64,000 nucleotides of DNA from Saccharophagus degradans 2-40. Lineage in GTDB: Bacteria > Pseudomonadota > Gammaproteobacteria > Pseudomonadales > Cellvibrionaceae. The stretch spans positions 4,587,684 to 4,651,683 of the forward strand of contig NC_007912.1 of NCBI RefSeq assembly GCF_000013665.1, read 5' to 3'. A model generated the notes under the pieces. That model saw only the letters and a program-made list of their open reading frames with translations, did not search any database and was not told the DNA's origin. The translations under genes were made by a program, and so were the position numbers. Position 1 is the first letter of the stretch. Every line of letters starts with the position of its first letter. Of the stretch, positions 1 to 8,186 are shown one piece after another.

Positions 1-127
1 CTTCTAGGCTCCAACTTTTTGCTGGGTGGTCGTGCATGGCTTGGATGGCAGCAGAAAGCCGCGGGTGGGCGTAGAGTGCAAGTAGGCCGGTTTGTACCGT
101 GCTGTCTCCTATGCAGTTTGCCATTGC
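1..127 (-). pseudogene. Duplicated internal fragment of the araC-type gene (left copy)
   Basis: These bases match 5397-5523, inside the intact AraC-type gene, at 125 of 127 positions; the differences are C/T at 98 (against 5494) and 108 (against 5504). Read on the minus strand the piece encodes residues 168-209 of that regulator, the linker just before the helix-turn-helix domain. One difference is silent and the other changes Glu174 to Gly. Similarity stops abruptly after base 127. The copy runs off the left edge of the window, so it may be longer and may include the whole 3' end of the gene. I read it as a partial gene copy; whether it is expressed cannot be seen here. Confidence 0.85.
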
Positions 128-398
128 AGCTAAAACTCTGACACCCACTCTAAATATTGCATTCCGCCGCTCGTAAAACTAGCGAAGAACAAAAGACTAT
201 AATATGGTGCATGCCCTATGTATTGCGATCAAACTGATACAAATTCGTTTCCTCAACGAGTGCGTGTCTCATTTTTTTACTAAAACATAAGCCAAGCTCA
301 TGGGAATATAAAAACAGGCAATAGTAAAATTTCCTTAACTAAGGCCTGTCTTATTTTTTCTCCTTGTGCAAAGAATGACTGCCTGAGTTTTAGTCTTT
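128..398. other. Non-coding, left end of the AT-rich segment
   Basis: This stretch lies between the partial araC copy and the 3' end of the exported-protein gene. It is AT-rich and has no convincing reading frame. The only structure I see is the hairpin at 314-349. No integrase attachment site, tRNA fragment or insertion-sequence end was recognised. Confidence 0.5.
314..349 (-). terminator. Probable terminator after the exported beta-propeller gene
   Basis: ACAGGC at 314-319 pairs with GCCTGT at 344-349, with a second short helix inside (TAGT at 322-325 with ACTA at 338-341). On the minus strand the stem is followed by a run of T, as expected 50 bases downstream of the stop at 399. The plus-strand side also has a T-rich run, so it may act in both directions. 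Confidence 0.5.
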
Positions 399-2396
399 CT
401 AGTCATATCGAATGTCTATTCTTTGAAGCTCTTCAATTTCATTTCCTTTTCTTACACCTTCAATAACCTCAAACTTTAGCAAAGAAAATATCCTATTTTC
501 CCAAAAAATAGCTCTTGATAAGAAATCCCAACTTAAGCATGATCCGTCGCAAGGACTTAAATTCCACTTTATCTCTTCTTTACCTTCTACATTTGCCATT
601 AAATTTAAATTGAGATCTGGGCTTATCCATATATAACTCATATTGGTGATATCGTCTTTCTCGAACGTAATCCCTTCAATAGAGTAGCTTTCATCTTCAC
701 GGGCAGTTCTAGCGACAGTTAGAATACTTCCATTCTTATTTGTTAAGTAGTTTCCTGCCTTGATTATTGTTCGTCGCTCTGACTCTCCAATATACTTTGG
801 AAAAATCAGCTCATCATGCTTACCCCAATCAGATCCTAGCTTTACAGTTAAAATAAAATTCGTCTCAGTTTGATTGTTGTATGCGAAAACAGCAATACCT
901 TGTCCTAAAGGATATAGCTGTATAAAATTGGCGTTAATTACTGTAGATCGTATTTCAGTTGGATTTTCAATACTCGTAACTTTTAGCGATGACTGTGTAC
1001 GGCCTATATAGCTTGAAAAAAACACATAGTTATCATGAAAAATGGCTATCTTGTTACCGTGATGGTCATACGATAACCTAGAGTAATGTTCGGTAGGTAG
1101 CTCTATTATTTTTTCTGGCTCGAATAACTTGCGAGGTATTGAGATAAACCTAGATTCCCCAGGGGAATTATTATAGAAATCTACACGAAGACGATTTGGA
1201 TTATATAAAGCAACGAAATATAAGTGCGTATTAGTACCTTTAAAGGCTTCTCCTCCTAAAGGGCTTCCTGTTAGTTTTATCGCTGAAACAGGTTGATCAC
1301 CTAATGGCATTTGATAAAGCACCGAACGAGTAATTGCAGCGTGACCATATTGACTAGATGCTAGATACCGAATATCTTCTTCTTTTATTTTTGATAAATC
1401 TGGTGACCAACGATGACCAGACACCCAAAAATAAGCAGCATCCTGTGTGATATAACTTTCATCTAGGTTCCCCCCCAAAATTGTTTTCCCGCTGCAACGG
1501 AACTCTTCTTGGTCAATGCTGCATTCTGCAAGAAAGTGGATGCTTAAGTATTTTCCATCTACTATCGAGCTATATATTTCATTTCTATCGAACAATAATG
1601 ATCTACTAATTATTGCACCATTTTCATCTACTTTGGTTACTTGTAGATTAAAAACCGAACTTTCATTACCACTTTCAACCGGCAAGTATGGGTTATTTTT
1701 ATTTATTATAATTAGCTTATTGTCAATGACGCGCTGCGAACTTGCGCTAGAATAGCATTGTATGTACGACACTCGAATAGTTGAACAACGTACCTTTTCT
1801 TCTACAAAGTATGTCTTTTTTCTTTTAAAAGACCCATTATCACTAAATTCAACAAACACATACTCACTTTGTTTCTTCGTGTTATTTTTGCCAACTATTA
1901 TTAATGTGTTGTTGCTGATAAATAACTTATTAAACAGCGTGCCCTGCCCAACTTCTCCCAACTTCAACCTTAAACTATCTGCTTTTTCCAGCTTCTTTTC
2001 CACATGAATACTATATAAGTGTCCATGCCTCAGCATGATCAAGTAATCTCCTATTCGCTGAACAATAGCCCCCTTATCCATTGAATCGCTACTACCTCCC
2101 CTCTCTCTTGTATCTTCGAGCTCACCTAGAATCTCGTGAACGTAATCTGTTCTACCTCCGAAAACTGGATTATCTTCAATGAAAATGTCGGTTGCTTTTA
2201 ATTTCTCTAAATATAACTGATGAGCCAAACTATTAATTTTATATATTATAGATTGAGCTTTCTCAGCCTGCTCGATTGCCACCTCTTCACTTTCGAATCG
2301 TTTAAGACTTGTAGTTGTATCTGGATTGGCATAAGCCAAACCACAGCCAGCAAAAACCAATAAAGTAAGACGAATTAATAAATATTTTGTATTCAT
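399..2396 (-). CDS. Exported beta-propeller-like protein of unknown function
   Basis: I choose the ATG at 2396 (665 residues) because AAGGA lies 7 bases upstream and the protein then begins with a signal peptide (MNTKYLLIRL, a hydrophobic core, a small-residue cleavage region near LAYA). After a helical stretch comes a long series of beta-rich segments of the kind 'GDYLIMLRHGHLYSI', which resembles bacterial secreted beta-propeller proteins. Several cysteines fit disulphides in the periplasm or outside the cell. No catalytic motif is recognised. It lies 75 bp downstream of the KAP NTPase gene on the same strand and is likely co-transcribed with it. It shares that gene's AT-rich composition, unlike the core genes further right. 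Function is unknown; the beta-propeller fold is an inference. Confidence 0.7.
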   Translation of the reverse strand: MNTKYLLIRLTLLVFAGCGLAYANPDTTTSLKRFESEEVAIEQAEKAQSIIYKINSLAHQLYLEKLKATDIFIEDNPVFGGRTDYVHEILGELEDTRERGGSSDSMDKGAIVQRIGDYLIMLRHGHLYSIHVEKKLEKADSLRLKLGEVGQGTLFNKLFISNNTLIIVGKNNTKKQSEYVFVEFSDNGSFKRKKTYFVEEKVRCSTIRVSYIQCYSSASSQRVIDNKLIIINKNNPYLPVESGNESSVFNLQVTKVDENGAIISRSLLFDRNEIYSSIVDGKYLSIHFLAECSIDQEEFRCSGKTILGGNLDESYITQDAAYFWVSGHRWSPDLSKIKEEDIRYLASSQYGHAAITRSVLYQMPLGDQPVSAIKLTGSPLGGEAFKGTNTHLYFVALYNPNRLRVDFYNNSPGESRFISIPRKLFEPEKIIELPTEHYSRLSYDHHGNKIAIFHDNYVFFSSYIGRTQSSLKVTSIENPTEIRSTVINANFIQLYPLGQGIAVFAYNNQTETNFILTVKLGSDWGKHDELIFPKYIGESERRTIIKAGNYLTNKNGSILTVARTAREDESYSIEGITFEKDDITNMSYIWISPDLNLNLMANVEGKEEIKWNLSPCDGSCLSWDFLSRAIFWENRIFSLLKFEVIEGVRKGNEIEELQRIDIRYD

Positions 2397-2471
2397 ATGT
2401 ATGTCCTTATTAAATACACTCATCGCTTTAATTACAGCCTATTTAGCAAGTACTTCTTTTGCGAATTCAAG

Positions 2472-4964
2472 CTAGCAATAGGGGAGAACAAACTGGCTAG
2501 CCTTTGCAAGAATTTCTTCTCGTTTAGCTCCATTAATTTCTCCATGAAAGATTTTAATGACCTCTTCTAGGTCCGAATCGCCATCTACTGAAGGCAGTCT
2601 TACAGTAGGCCCATCACATAAATATTTCCAAAGCTCTGATCTCACTTTACTGCTCGACTCGCTATTCACTTTTTCGACAAGCATCAAAGCCAATAGAGCT
2701 AAATTTGTGTGGGCACCGTCGTCTTTCGGCCCTATCTGCTCCCCAGGATAGATGTTAATCATCATGTGATAACTATTGTACAATCTCTTTATCTGGCGTG
2801 GATTATTGATACCCAACTTAATAGCCCAATCAGCTAGGCTGCGCTGAATATCTCTATCCACGAACTCAACCTCAGAAGACTTTTCTTCCAACTTCTTGCT
2901 CTCATTCTTTTGTTTATCCTTTTCACTCCTCTTTTGGCTAGCACCAGATTGGTCCTGTTCGGCTTCTGGCTGTACATTGGTCTCTTTTGCCCTACCATTT
3001 GCGCTTATTGACTGGCTGTTCAAAGTTTCTGCTGCACTTTCTTCTATTAAATGCGCAATATACGCCTTAACATTATCGCTCGACAAAGGTGGCAAACAAA
3101 TTGAATAATTAATTATTTTCCCCAAATAATCTCTTGCAATACTTCTAGCGCAACCTAACTCATGATAGCTCTCTATTGATTGATAATTTTCTGACAATGC
3201 AGATAGTGCTATCCTATGATCCATTGAAATAATTACTATAACATTCGGTATATCCATCACCAGCTTTATAGCTTCAAATACTTTCACAATACAATCTGGT
3301 TCACAACGATCAAGATCATCAACAATGACCACCATTCGCCTAGTATATTTTTCGCGCGCTCCTGCTCCTAACTGTATACCGCATAGTATTTTAAGATCTT
3401 GACTCATCTGAGGCACATCGCCAATATCCTTAGCATAACTTGGCAATTCCAAATAAGTGCGAAGCTCAGAAGTATACAGCTGAGCCAATACTTTTCGGTG
3501 AGGAAGCAGGCTAATTACTGATACAAGCACACCAATTGACGCCTCTACTGCCGCCAAATAATTTACATCGGAAGGGTTTATAAGTCTCCAGTCCTTAAAA
3601 AAGCTAGCGATAAAATCGGATAGTCCAGAATATACAAATGGTGCACTTAGGACTACCACTATAGATGTAGCCATAAGTTTTAAAATGGATTTTCTTCGAG
3701 TAAACTTAATAGCTAAAATAAAACGACAAACAAGATTAGTAAATACACCTCTTATCTCCACAACAAAGCCAAAAACCTTTTCAATAGAGATCATAAACCA
3801 ATTCCTTTCTGCGTGATCTTCATTAGCATATTCACGATAATACTTAGTAGTTAGTGTCTTAACAATCTCATGCGCCATCGCTGCTCTGACACTCTCAGCT
3901 CCCTGATAAGCCCATGCATTAAAGTTCGCGATATAACATTTATTTTTATCAGTGCTATTATTTCTTAAGTTTTTGCTAAGTAGACTTAATAAACCCGTTT
4001 TTCCGTCTCCCCACCTGGCGAACAGACCAATACAGATATTCCAGTCATTACGCTTATTCTTTATTATTTTGGCCAATGCTGAAACATACCTATCTCTAGC
4101 TAAACTATCTTTTATCACTTCCTTATTTTCTGCCGAAACATAGGAGGTCGCACTGATCATCCTTGCCAACGCTTCTCCATCCACCAACGATTTGTATAAA
4201 CCTTTATCGCTACTTGAGAATACAGACGATCCACTCTCCTCGAGTTTCAACTCAAGATCCTCAAAAGTAGTCACGAAATTAGATCGCCAATGAATAAAGT
4301 CAGGGTTATCCAAATCACCGACATCCCAAAGAGGAGCTCGCTGTAGTTCATCCCCTCCTTTTTGTCTAACTAGATCGATATCCCTCTGAATTTTTTCGAA
4401 ACAGCATGCATCGAAAGGTCCACTAACAATTCCATCAACGTTTTTTATAAAACAGGTATCGTCTTCTATCAAAGATGATTTTTGATAATTTGGATCACTA
4501 CTAAATCGCGTCAATTTAACCACTTGCTCAGCTAATCTAAAAACAAAATGAGACAGACCATTCGTATCTTCATGCGCGGTATCAGACTCCATAGCAATGG
4601 CAGACAAACGGTCTAAATCAATAACAGAAGATTCCGACGCTTCGCTCGATAAGACATCTAAGATACTCTTTACAATATATTGAATACCTATATAGAATCT
4701 TTCATCATCTGTTAGTTTTTTAAAATCATGAAGGCTGTACCCTAAAATTCGCTCTCCTTTATCTTCATTTTCTGAACTATTCGAAACGCTTTCCCAGCGC
4801 TCAATTCCAGATACTGTCCAACATTTTGAATTTCTGACAACGGCACCAACAATAATTAGCATCCGCAGCAAAAACCTTGCATACAGCATTGCCTCAAGCC
4901 GATCATTCTTCGTTTCTTTTGTTAGCTCTTGGATTTTCTCTCTATATTTCCTATTTGTGTACAT
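2472..4964 (-). CDS. KAP-family membrane P-loop NTPase
   Basis: An 830-residue protein with the hallmarks of the KAP family (Kidins220/ARMS and PifA type). Walker A is ARWGDGKT at 316-323, followed by the family's FNAWAYQG element at 348-355. Walker B is MVVIVDDLDRC at 544-554. Two hydrophobic segments (about 428-447 and 468-488) lie between the Walker motifs, where KAP proteins carry an inserted membrane hairpin. Residues 1-280 are a helical domain I do not recognise. Between about 650 and 710 there is a charged, low-complexity Lys/Glu/Gln/Ser stretch, then a helical C-terminal domain. AAGGAAA stands 4 bases before the ATG. The family is known for patchy distribution and, in PifA, for phage exclusion; that this one acts in defence is only inference. 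The downstream gene for an exported protein suggests a cross-membrane pair. Confidence 0.9.
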   Translation of the reverse strand: MYTNRKYREKIQELTKETKNDRLEAMLYARFLLRMLIIVGAVVRNSKCWTVSGIERWESVSNSSENEDKGERILGYSLHDFKKLTDDERFYIGIQYIVKSILDVLSSEASESSVIDLDRLSAIAMESDTAHEDTNGLSHFVFRLAEQVVKLTRFSSDPNYQKSSLIEDDTCFIKNVDGIVSGPFDACCFEKIQRDIDLVRQKGGDELQRAPLWDVGDLDNPDFIHWRSNFVTTFEDLELKLEESGSSVFSSSDKGLYKSLVDGEALARMISATSYVSAENKEVIKDSLARDRYVSALAKIIKNKRNDWNICIGLFARWGDGKTGLLSLLSKNLRNNSTDKNKCYIANFNAWAYQGAESVRAAMAHEIVKTLTTKYYREYANEDHAERNWFMISIEKVFGFVVEIRGVFTNLVCRFILAIKFTRRKSILKLMATSIVVVLSAPFVYSGLSDFIASFFKDWRLINPSDVNYLAAVEASIGVLVSVISLLPHRKVLAQLYTSELRTYLELPSYAKDIGDVPQMSQDLKILCGIQLGAGAREKYTRRMVVIVDDLDRCEPDCIVKVFEAIKLVMDIPNVIVIISMDHRIALSALSENYQSIESYHELGCARSIARDYLGKIINYSICLPPLSSDNVKAYIAHLIEESAAETLNSQSISANGRAKETNVQPEAEQDQSGASQKRSEKDKQKNESKKLEEKSSEVEFVDRDIQRSLADWAIKLGINNPRQIKRLYNSYHMMINIYPGEQIGPKDDGAHTNLALLALMLVEKVNSESSSKVRSELWKYLCDGPTVRLPSVDGDSDLEEVIKIFHGEINGAKREEILAKASQFVLPYC

Positions 4965-5145
4965 GCGCTTTCCTTTTTAGCTAAGCAATAACCAATATTA
5001 CGACAGTATTGTTAAAGAAATAGACTGGACAAAACACCCTGACCACGGCCAGTGCAGCCTTCAATTAAATAGAAAGTAAAATAAATAATTTTCATTTCGA
5101 AACAGCACAGCTCTAGAATTAATCCACTAGTAAAACTAATTCCCC
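4965..5145. other. Non-coding junction between the AT-rich segment and araC-type gene
   Basis: This contains the presumed promoter of the KAP gene (minus strand) and the 3' flank of the araC-type gene. Composition is AT-rich up to the araC stop region, where it changes. I see no strong terminator, repeat or tRNA-like sequence. Confidence 0.4.
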
Positions 5146-6024
5146 CTAATTCCGCGCCCCACGCCTAACCTCACCTGCGGTTTGTTTAAATTCGCTTTTA
5201 AATGCGCGCGAGAAGGCGGCTTCGGATTGGTAGCCAATTTTATCGGCTACTATTGCTACGGGTTCGCCATCGGCTAGTAGGTGCCACGCGAGTTGCATGC
5301 GCCACCAGGTGAGATATTGCATTGGGGTCCAGCCGCTTAGTTCTTTAAAGGCGGTTGCGAATGCTGTGCGCGACATGGCTGCTTGCTGCGCCAGCGCTTC
5401 TAGGCTCCAACTTTTTGCTGGGTGGTCGTGCATGGCTTGGATGGCAGCAGAAAGCCGCGGGTGGGCGTAGAGTGCAAGTAGGCCGGTTTGTACTGTGCTG
5501 TCTTCTATGCAGTTTGCCATTGCGTAGGTAAACATTAATTCACACAAGCGCTGTATAACTACGTCGCCCAGTGGGCCTTGTTGGTAGTGCTCGATTCGCA
5601 GCAACTCGGTCAATGGGCTTAACCATGCATTGGCTGAATTATTGCGAATAATAAGTACTTCGGGAATTGCATCTAACAGGTAGCGGCCCGCGCCGTGGTT
5701 TAGTTGTACCGATGCGCACAATAAGCCTGTACCCTCTAAGTGCTGTGCTTGCACATAAGGTAAATGTTGCTGCTCGCCGGCAAGTGGGTCTACAGGCATT
5801 AAGGTGTGCTCTATTTCTTTAGGAAATAAAACTAAATCGCCAGTGCGCAGCACACAATCTGCTTGCCCCGGTAGCGCCAATAAGCACATACCCTCGGTAA
5901 CCACGTGAAAGCAGGTGCGACCTACGTGGTGAGCGTTAATTTGCCAGTTACCACAAATTTTTGCATTGTGATAAATATCCACTTTGGCATTTAGTAAACG
6001 TATAAAACCGGCGCTTGCTGTCAT
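5146..6024 (-). CDS. AraC-family transcriptional regulator
   Basis: A 292-residue regulator with an N-terminal cupin-type sensory half (about 1-170, like the AraC 'Cupin_6' proteins) and a C-terminal double helix-turn-helix (about 195-290). The first HTH is around SLEALAQQAAMSRTAF and the second around ADKIGYQSEAAFSRAFK, the usual AraC signature. Length is normal and no frame break is seen, so this copy looks intact. It is divergent from the arsenite methyltransferase gene, 147 bp away, and could control it; this is inference from position only. An internal 127-bp stretch (5397-5523) is repeated at the left edge of the window. Confidence 0.9.
   Translation of the reverse strand: MTASAGFIRLLNAKVDIYHNAKICGNWQINAHHVGRTCFHVVTEGMCLLALPGQADCVLRTGDLVLFPKEIEHTLMPVDPLAGEQQHLPYVQAQHLEGTGLLCASVQLNHGAGRYLLDAIPEVLIIRNNSANAWLSPLTELLRIEHYQQGPLGDVVIQRLCELMFTYAMANCIEDSTVQTGLLALYAHPRLSAAIQAMHDHPAKSWSLEALAQQAAMSRTAFATAFKELSGWTPMQYLTWWRMQLAWHLLADGEPVAIVADKIGYQSEAAFSRAFKSEFKQTAGEVRRGARN
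5397..5523 (-). repeat. Right copy of the 127-bp direct repeat
   Basis: This is the copy within the intact AraC-type gene, matching bases 1-127 with two differences and in the same orientation. The offset between copies is exactly 5396 bp, which defines the length of the segment holding the KAP NTPase and exported protein plus one repeat copy. Confidence 0.95.
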
Positions 6025-6072
6025 AACGTCCTTTCTTTGAATAAAACAATGTATGCTCTAACTTAATATACT

Positions 6073-6096
6073 AAAGCTGAACGCAAGAGCAGCTTT
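6073..6096. promoter_or_regulatory. Inverted repeat in the araC/arsM divergent region
   Basis: AAAGCTG at 6073-6079 faces CAGCTTT at 6090-6096 across a 10-base spacer, between the two divergent start codons. It could be a regulator operator or an RNA hairpin; nothing in the sequence decides between them. Confidence 0.35.
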
Positions 6097-6171
6097 TTAG
6101 CATATAACCTACTTTAGAGTACAGCTTAACGGCCTTAGAATGGCTACCCACTGTTATAAAATGGAAGCAAT

Positions 6172-7212
6172 ATGAAAGAGTCAGTTCAAAATTATTACGG
6201 TGAGGTGCTCGCCCATTCCGACAATTTACAAACAAATGCTTGCTGCACGGGTGATGCGCCGCCAGCCTATATGCGCGATATTTTGAGCAAGATTCACGAC
6301 GAAGTAAGTAGCCGTTATTACGGTTGTGGCCTAGTAATGCCAGAAGCATTAAGCGGCGCACGCATTTTGGATTTGGGCAGCGGCGCAGGTAGAGATTGTT
6401 ATGCATTAAGCGCATTAGTTGGCGAGCAAGGTAGCGTTGTAGGCGTGGATATGACCCCGCAACAACTGGCTATAGCCAATAAACACCGCGACTTTCACGC
6501 GCAAGCATTTGGCTTTAATAAACCTAATGTAACGTTTATTGAAGGTGAGCTAGAACATTTAGATAAATTAGATTTAGCCCCTAATAGCTTTGATGTAATT
6601 ATTTCGAATTGCGTCATTAATTTGTGCACAGATAAAACCGCCGTGCTTAAACATGCATGGCATTTATTAAAAGAAGGGGGCGAATTTTATTTTTCTGATG
6701 TGTATGCAGACAGACGCATACCCACTAACTTAAGCCAAGACCCAATACTTTATGGCGAATGCTTAAGTGGTGCATATTATTGGAACGATTTTATTAACGC
6801 GGCTAAAACAGCGGGTTTTATCGACCCTCGCCTAGTAGAGAGCAGCCCCATAACCATAGAAAATGAACAGCTAGAACAACGCGTAGGCAATATTAAATTT
6901 TATTCTGCTACTTACCGTTTATTTAAATTGGCTGGGCTCGAGCCTGCCTGCGAAGATTACGGTCAGGCCGTAATTTATAATGGCGGCATTGCACACCACC
7001 CCGATAGCTTTTCTTTAGATGGGCATCACATAATTGAAAAGGGGCGGATATTCCCAGTGTGCGGCAACACATTTCGCATGTTAAACGAATCTCGATTCAA
7101 GCAATATTTTACGTTTATAGGTAACTTCGACAATCACTTTGGTATTTTTCCGGGCTGTGGTACGGCAATACCCTTTGCGGATGAGTTAAGTGCGGCGGCG
7201 AATTGTTGTTAA
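6172..7212 (+). CDS. arsM: Arsenite S-adenosylmethionine methyltransferase (AS3MT/ArsM type)
   Basis: This predicted enzyme transfers methyl groups from S-adenosylmethionine to trivalent arsenic. The SAM-binding motif ILDLGSGAGRD is at residues 65-75. Four cysteines fall in the contexts known from animal AS3MT and algal ArsM: Cys24 (TNACC), Cys52 (YYGCG), Cys147 (ISNCVINL) and Cys197 (YGECLSGAYYW), so the arsenic-binding set appears complete. The 346-residue length fits the family. GGAAG lies 4 bases before the ATG. No arsR, arsB or arsC gene is near; the divergent AraC-type gene is the only candidate local regulator. The specific substrate is inferred from the cysteines. Confidence 0.88.
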   Translation: MKESVQNYYGEVLAHSDNLQTNACCTGDAPPAYMRDILSKIHDEVSSRYYGCGLVMPEALSGARILDLGSGAGRDCYALSALVGEQGSVVGVDMTPQQLAIANKHRDFHAQAFGFNKPNVTFIEGELEHLDKLDLAPNSFDVIISNCVINLCTDKTAVLKHAWHLLKEGGEFYFSDVYADRRIPTNLSQDPILYGECLSGAYYWNDFINAAKTAGFIDPRLVESSPITIENEQLEQRVGNIKFYSATYRLFKLAGLEPACEDYGQAVIYNGGIAHHPDSFSLDGHHIIEKGRIFPVCGNTFRMLNESRFKQYFTFIGNFDNHFGIFPGCGTAIPFADELSAAANCC

Positions 7213-7302
7213 TAAGTAGAAGGGTATAGCTAGATATTTATAGGATTGGTATGAAGGTAGGTAGCTGCTTGCCCCGCAGAGCAAACAGCTAATTTTGATT
7301 TT

Positions 7303-7521
7303 TTACTCGGCATCCCAAGGGAGACTTTCGAGTAACTCTTGGCGAGAAAAAATCATTTCTTCGTAAGTGCGCAGTGTAATCATATCGAGTAAATCGTCAC
7401 GCATGCGTAAACGCGCCAACTGGCGTTCTAAGCATTCAATTTCTCTGGCTAACTGCGCTTTCATTCTTATAACGTCGGTTCTTTGTGTGGGTGCGAGTAA
7501 AGCTTGCTGAGCTTGGTTCAT
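7303..7521 (-). CDS. Small predicted coiled-coil protein, unknown function
   Basis: I choose the ATG at 7521 (72 residues, beginning MNQAQQ) because AAAGGA stands just before it; an upstream in-frame ATG at 7551 has no such site. The product is mostly one amphipathic helix with heptad-like Leu/Arg spacing (EIECLERQLARLRMRDDLL), so a coiled coil is likely. The family is not recognised. It is preceded by an unusually long non-coding region (7522-8186) and is not in an operon with arsM, which is convergent with it. Confidence 0.55.
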   Translation of the reverse strand: MNQAQQALLAPTQRTDVIRMKAQLAREIECLERQLARLRMRDDLLDMITLRTYEEMIFSRQELLESLPWDAE

Positions 7522-8186
7522 TTTCCTTTTCCCGTGTTGTGCTCGTCTCATTTAGCTTTGTTAATTGGTTCTTTTTTGGAACCTTATACTTTTTTGCTGT
7601 GAGTGAGGTGTTTTTGTAAGGTTAAGGCCATTCGGATTACGACTTAGCTATCCTTTCAACTCTTGTTTAACTCTCATCTATTTTTCGCTTAACGCTAATC
7701 AACTCCTAATCCATCATGTAATTCAATCCTTCGAGTTTCTTGCATTACAGCTTTTTGCTTTTGGTCATACAGGTTTGGTTTTTAGCTTCTGTCATTGTAT
7801 CTGTGTGTAGCGCATTCCTTTTTTCTAAATGGGAAAATAAGCATAGCTAAATTTGATATTTAGCGCGCTAACTAGTTGGCAAAAAAATCGACATCGGTTG
7901 AAATATGCGTCATTTTTTACTCATAAAAAATATTCCTGTAATTATAAAATTTTAAATTTATCGCATTTTACGTTTATTACCACTAATGGGCGTAAAACGT
8001 GTATTTACCAAAAATTAATCGCTATATAGGACTTATTTTTAGCGGTGTAAAAAACGTAATAAAATCGACACAGATTTGAGAAGGGAAAGCGATAAAGGAA
8101 ATAGCGGTAGCGGACGAGCATTTCTTTTTGCTATATGCATTTATTGCATACTTTGTCCGCGCGCTTTATGCGTTTGTAACGTAGTT
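7522..8186. other. Long AT-rich non-coding region with several inverted repeats
   Basis: About 665 bp without a credible gene, between cysQ and the small coiled-coil gene (both minus strand). It contains an inverted repeat GCTAAAT/ATTTAGC (7846-7852 with 7858-7864) running into the palindrome TAGCGCGCTA (7861-7870), a pair TTTTACG/CGTAAAA (7966-7972 with 7991-7997), and a nested foldable element at 8110-8160. It must hold the small gene's promoter but no strong one is obvious. A small RNA gene is possible. Confidence 0.45.
8110..8160. ncRNA. Possible structured RNA or terminator, three-stem fold
   Basis: GCGGAC (8110-8115) pairs with GTCCGC (8155-8160). Inside lie a hairpin TATGCA-TTTAT-TGCATA (8134-8150) and a weaker AGCA/TGCT stem (8117-8120 with 8129-8132), giving a possible three-way junction. 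It lies 26 bases past the cysQ stop, so it may simply end that transcript, although no T-run follows. The strand is undetermined. Confidence 0.3.

Noticed and set aside
1516-2007. Two short plus-strand frames inside the exported beta-propeller gene
   Set aside because: They are antisense to a long frame with a signal peptide and have low-complexity hydrophobic content typical of chance frames in AT-rich DNA.
6071-6415. 114-residue minus-strand reading frame across the arsM start
   Set aside because: It overlaps the well-supported arsM gene and its promoter region, has no family signature and no ribosome site.
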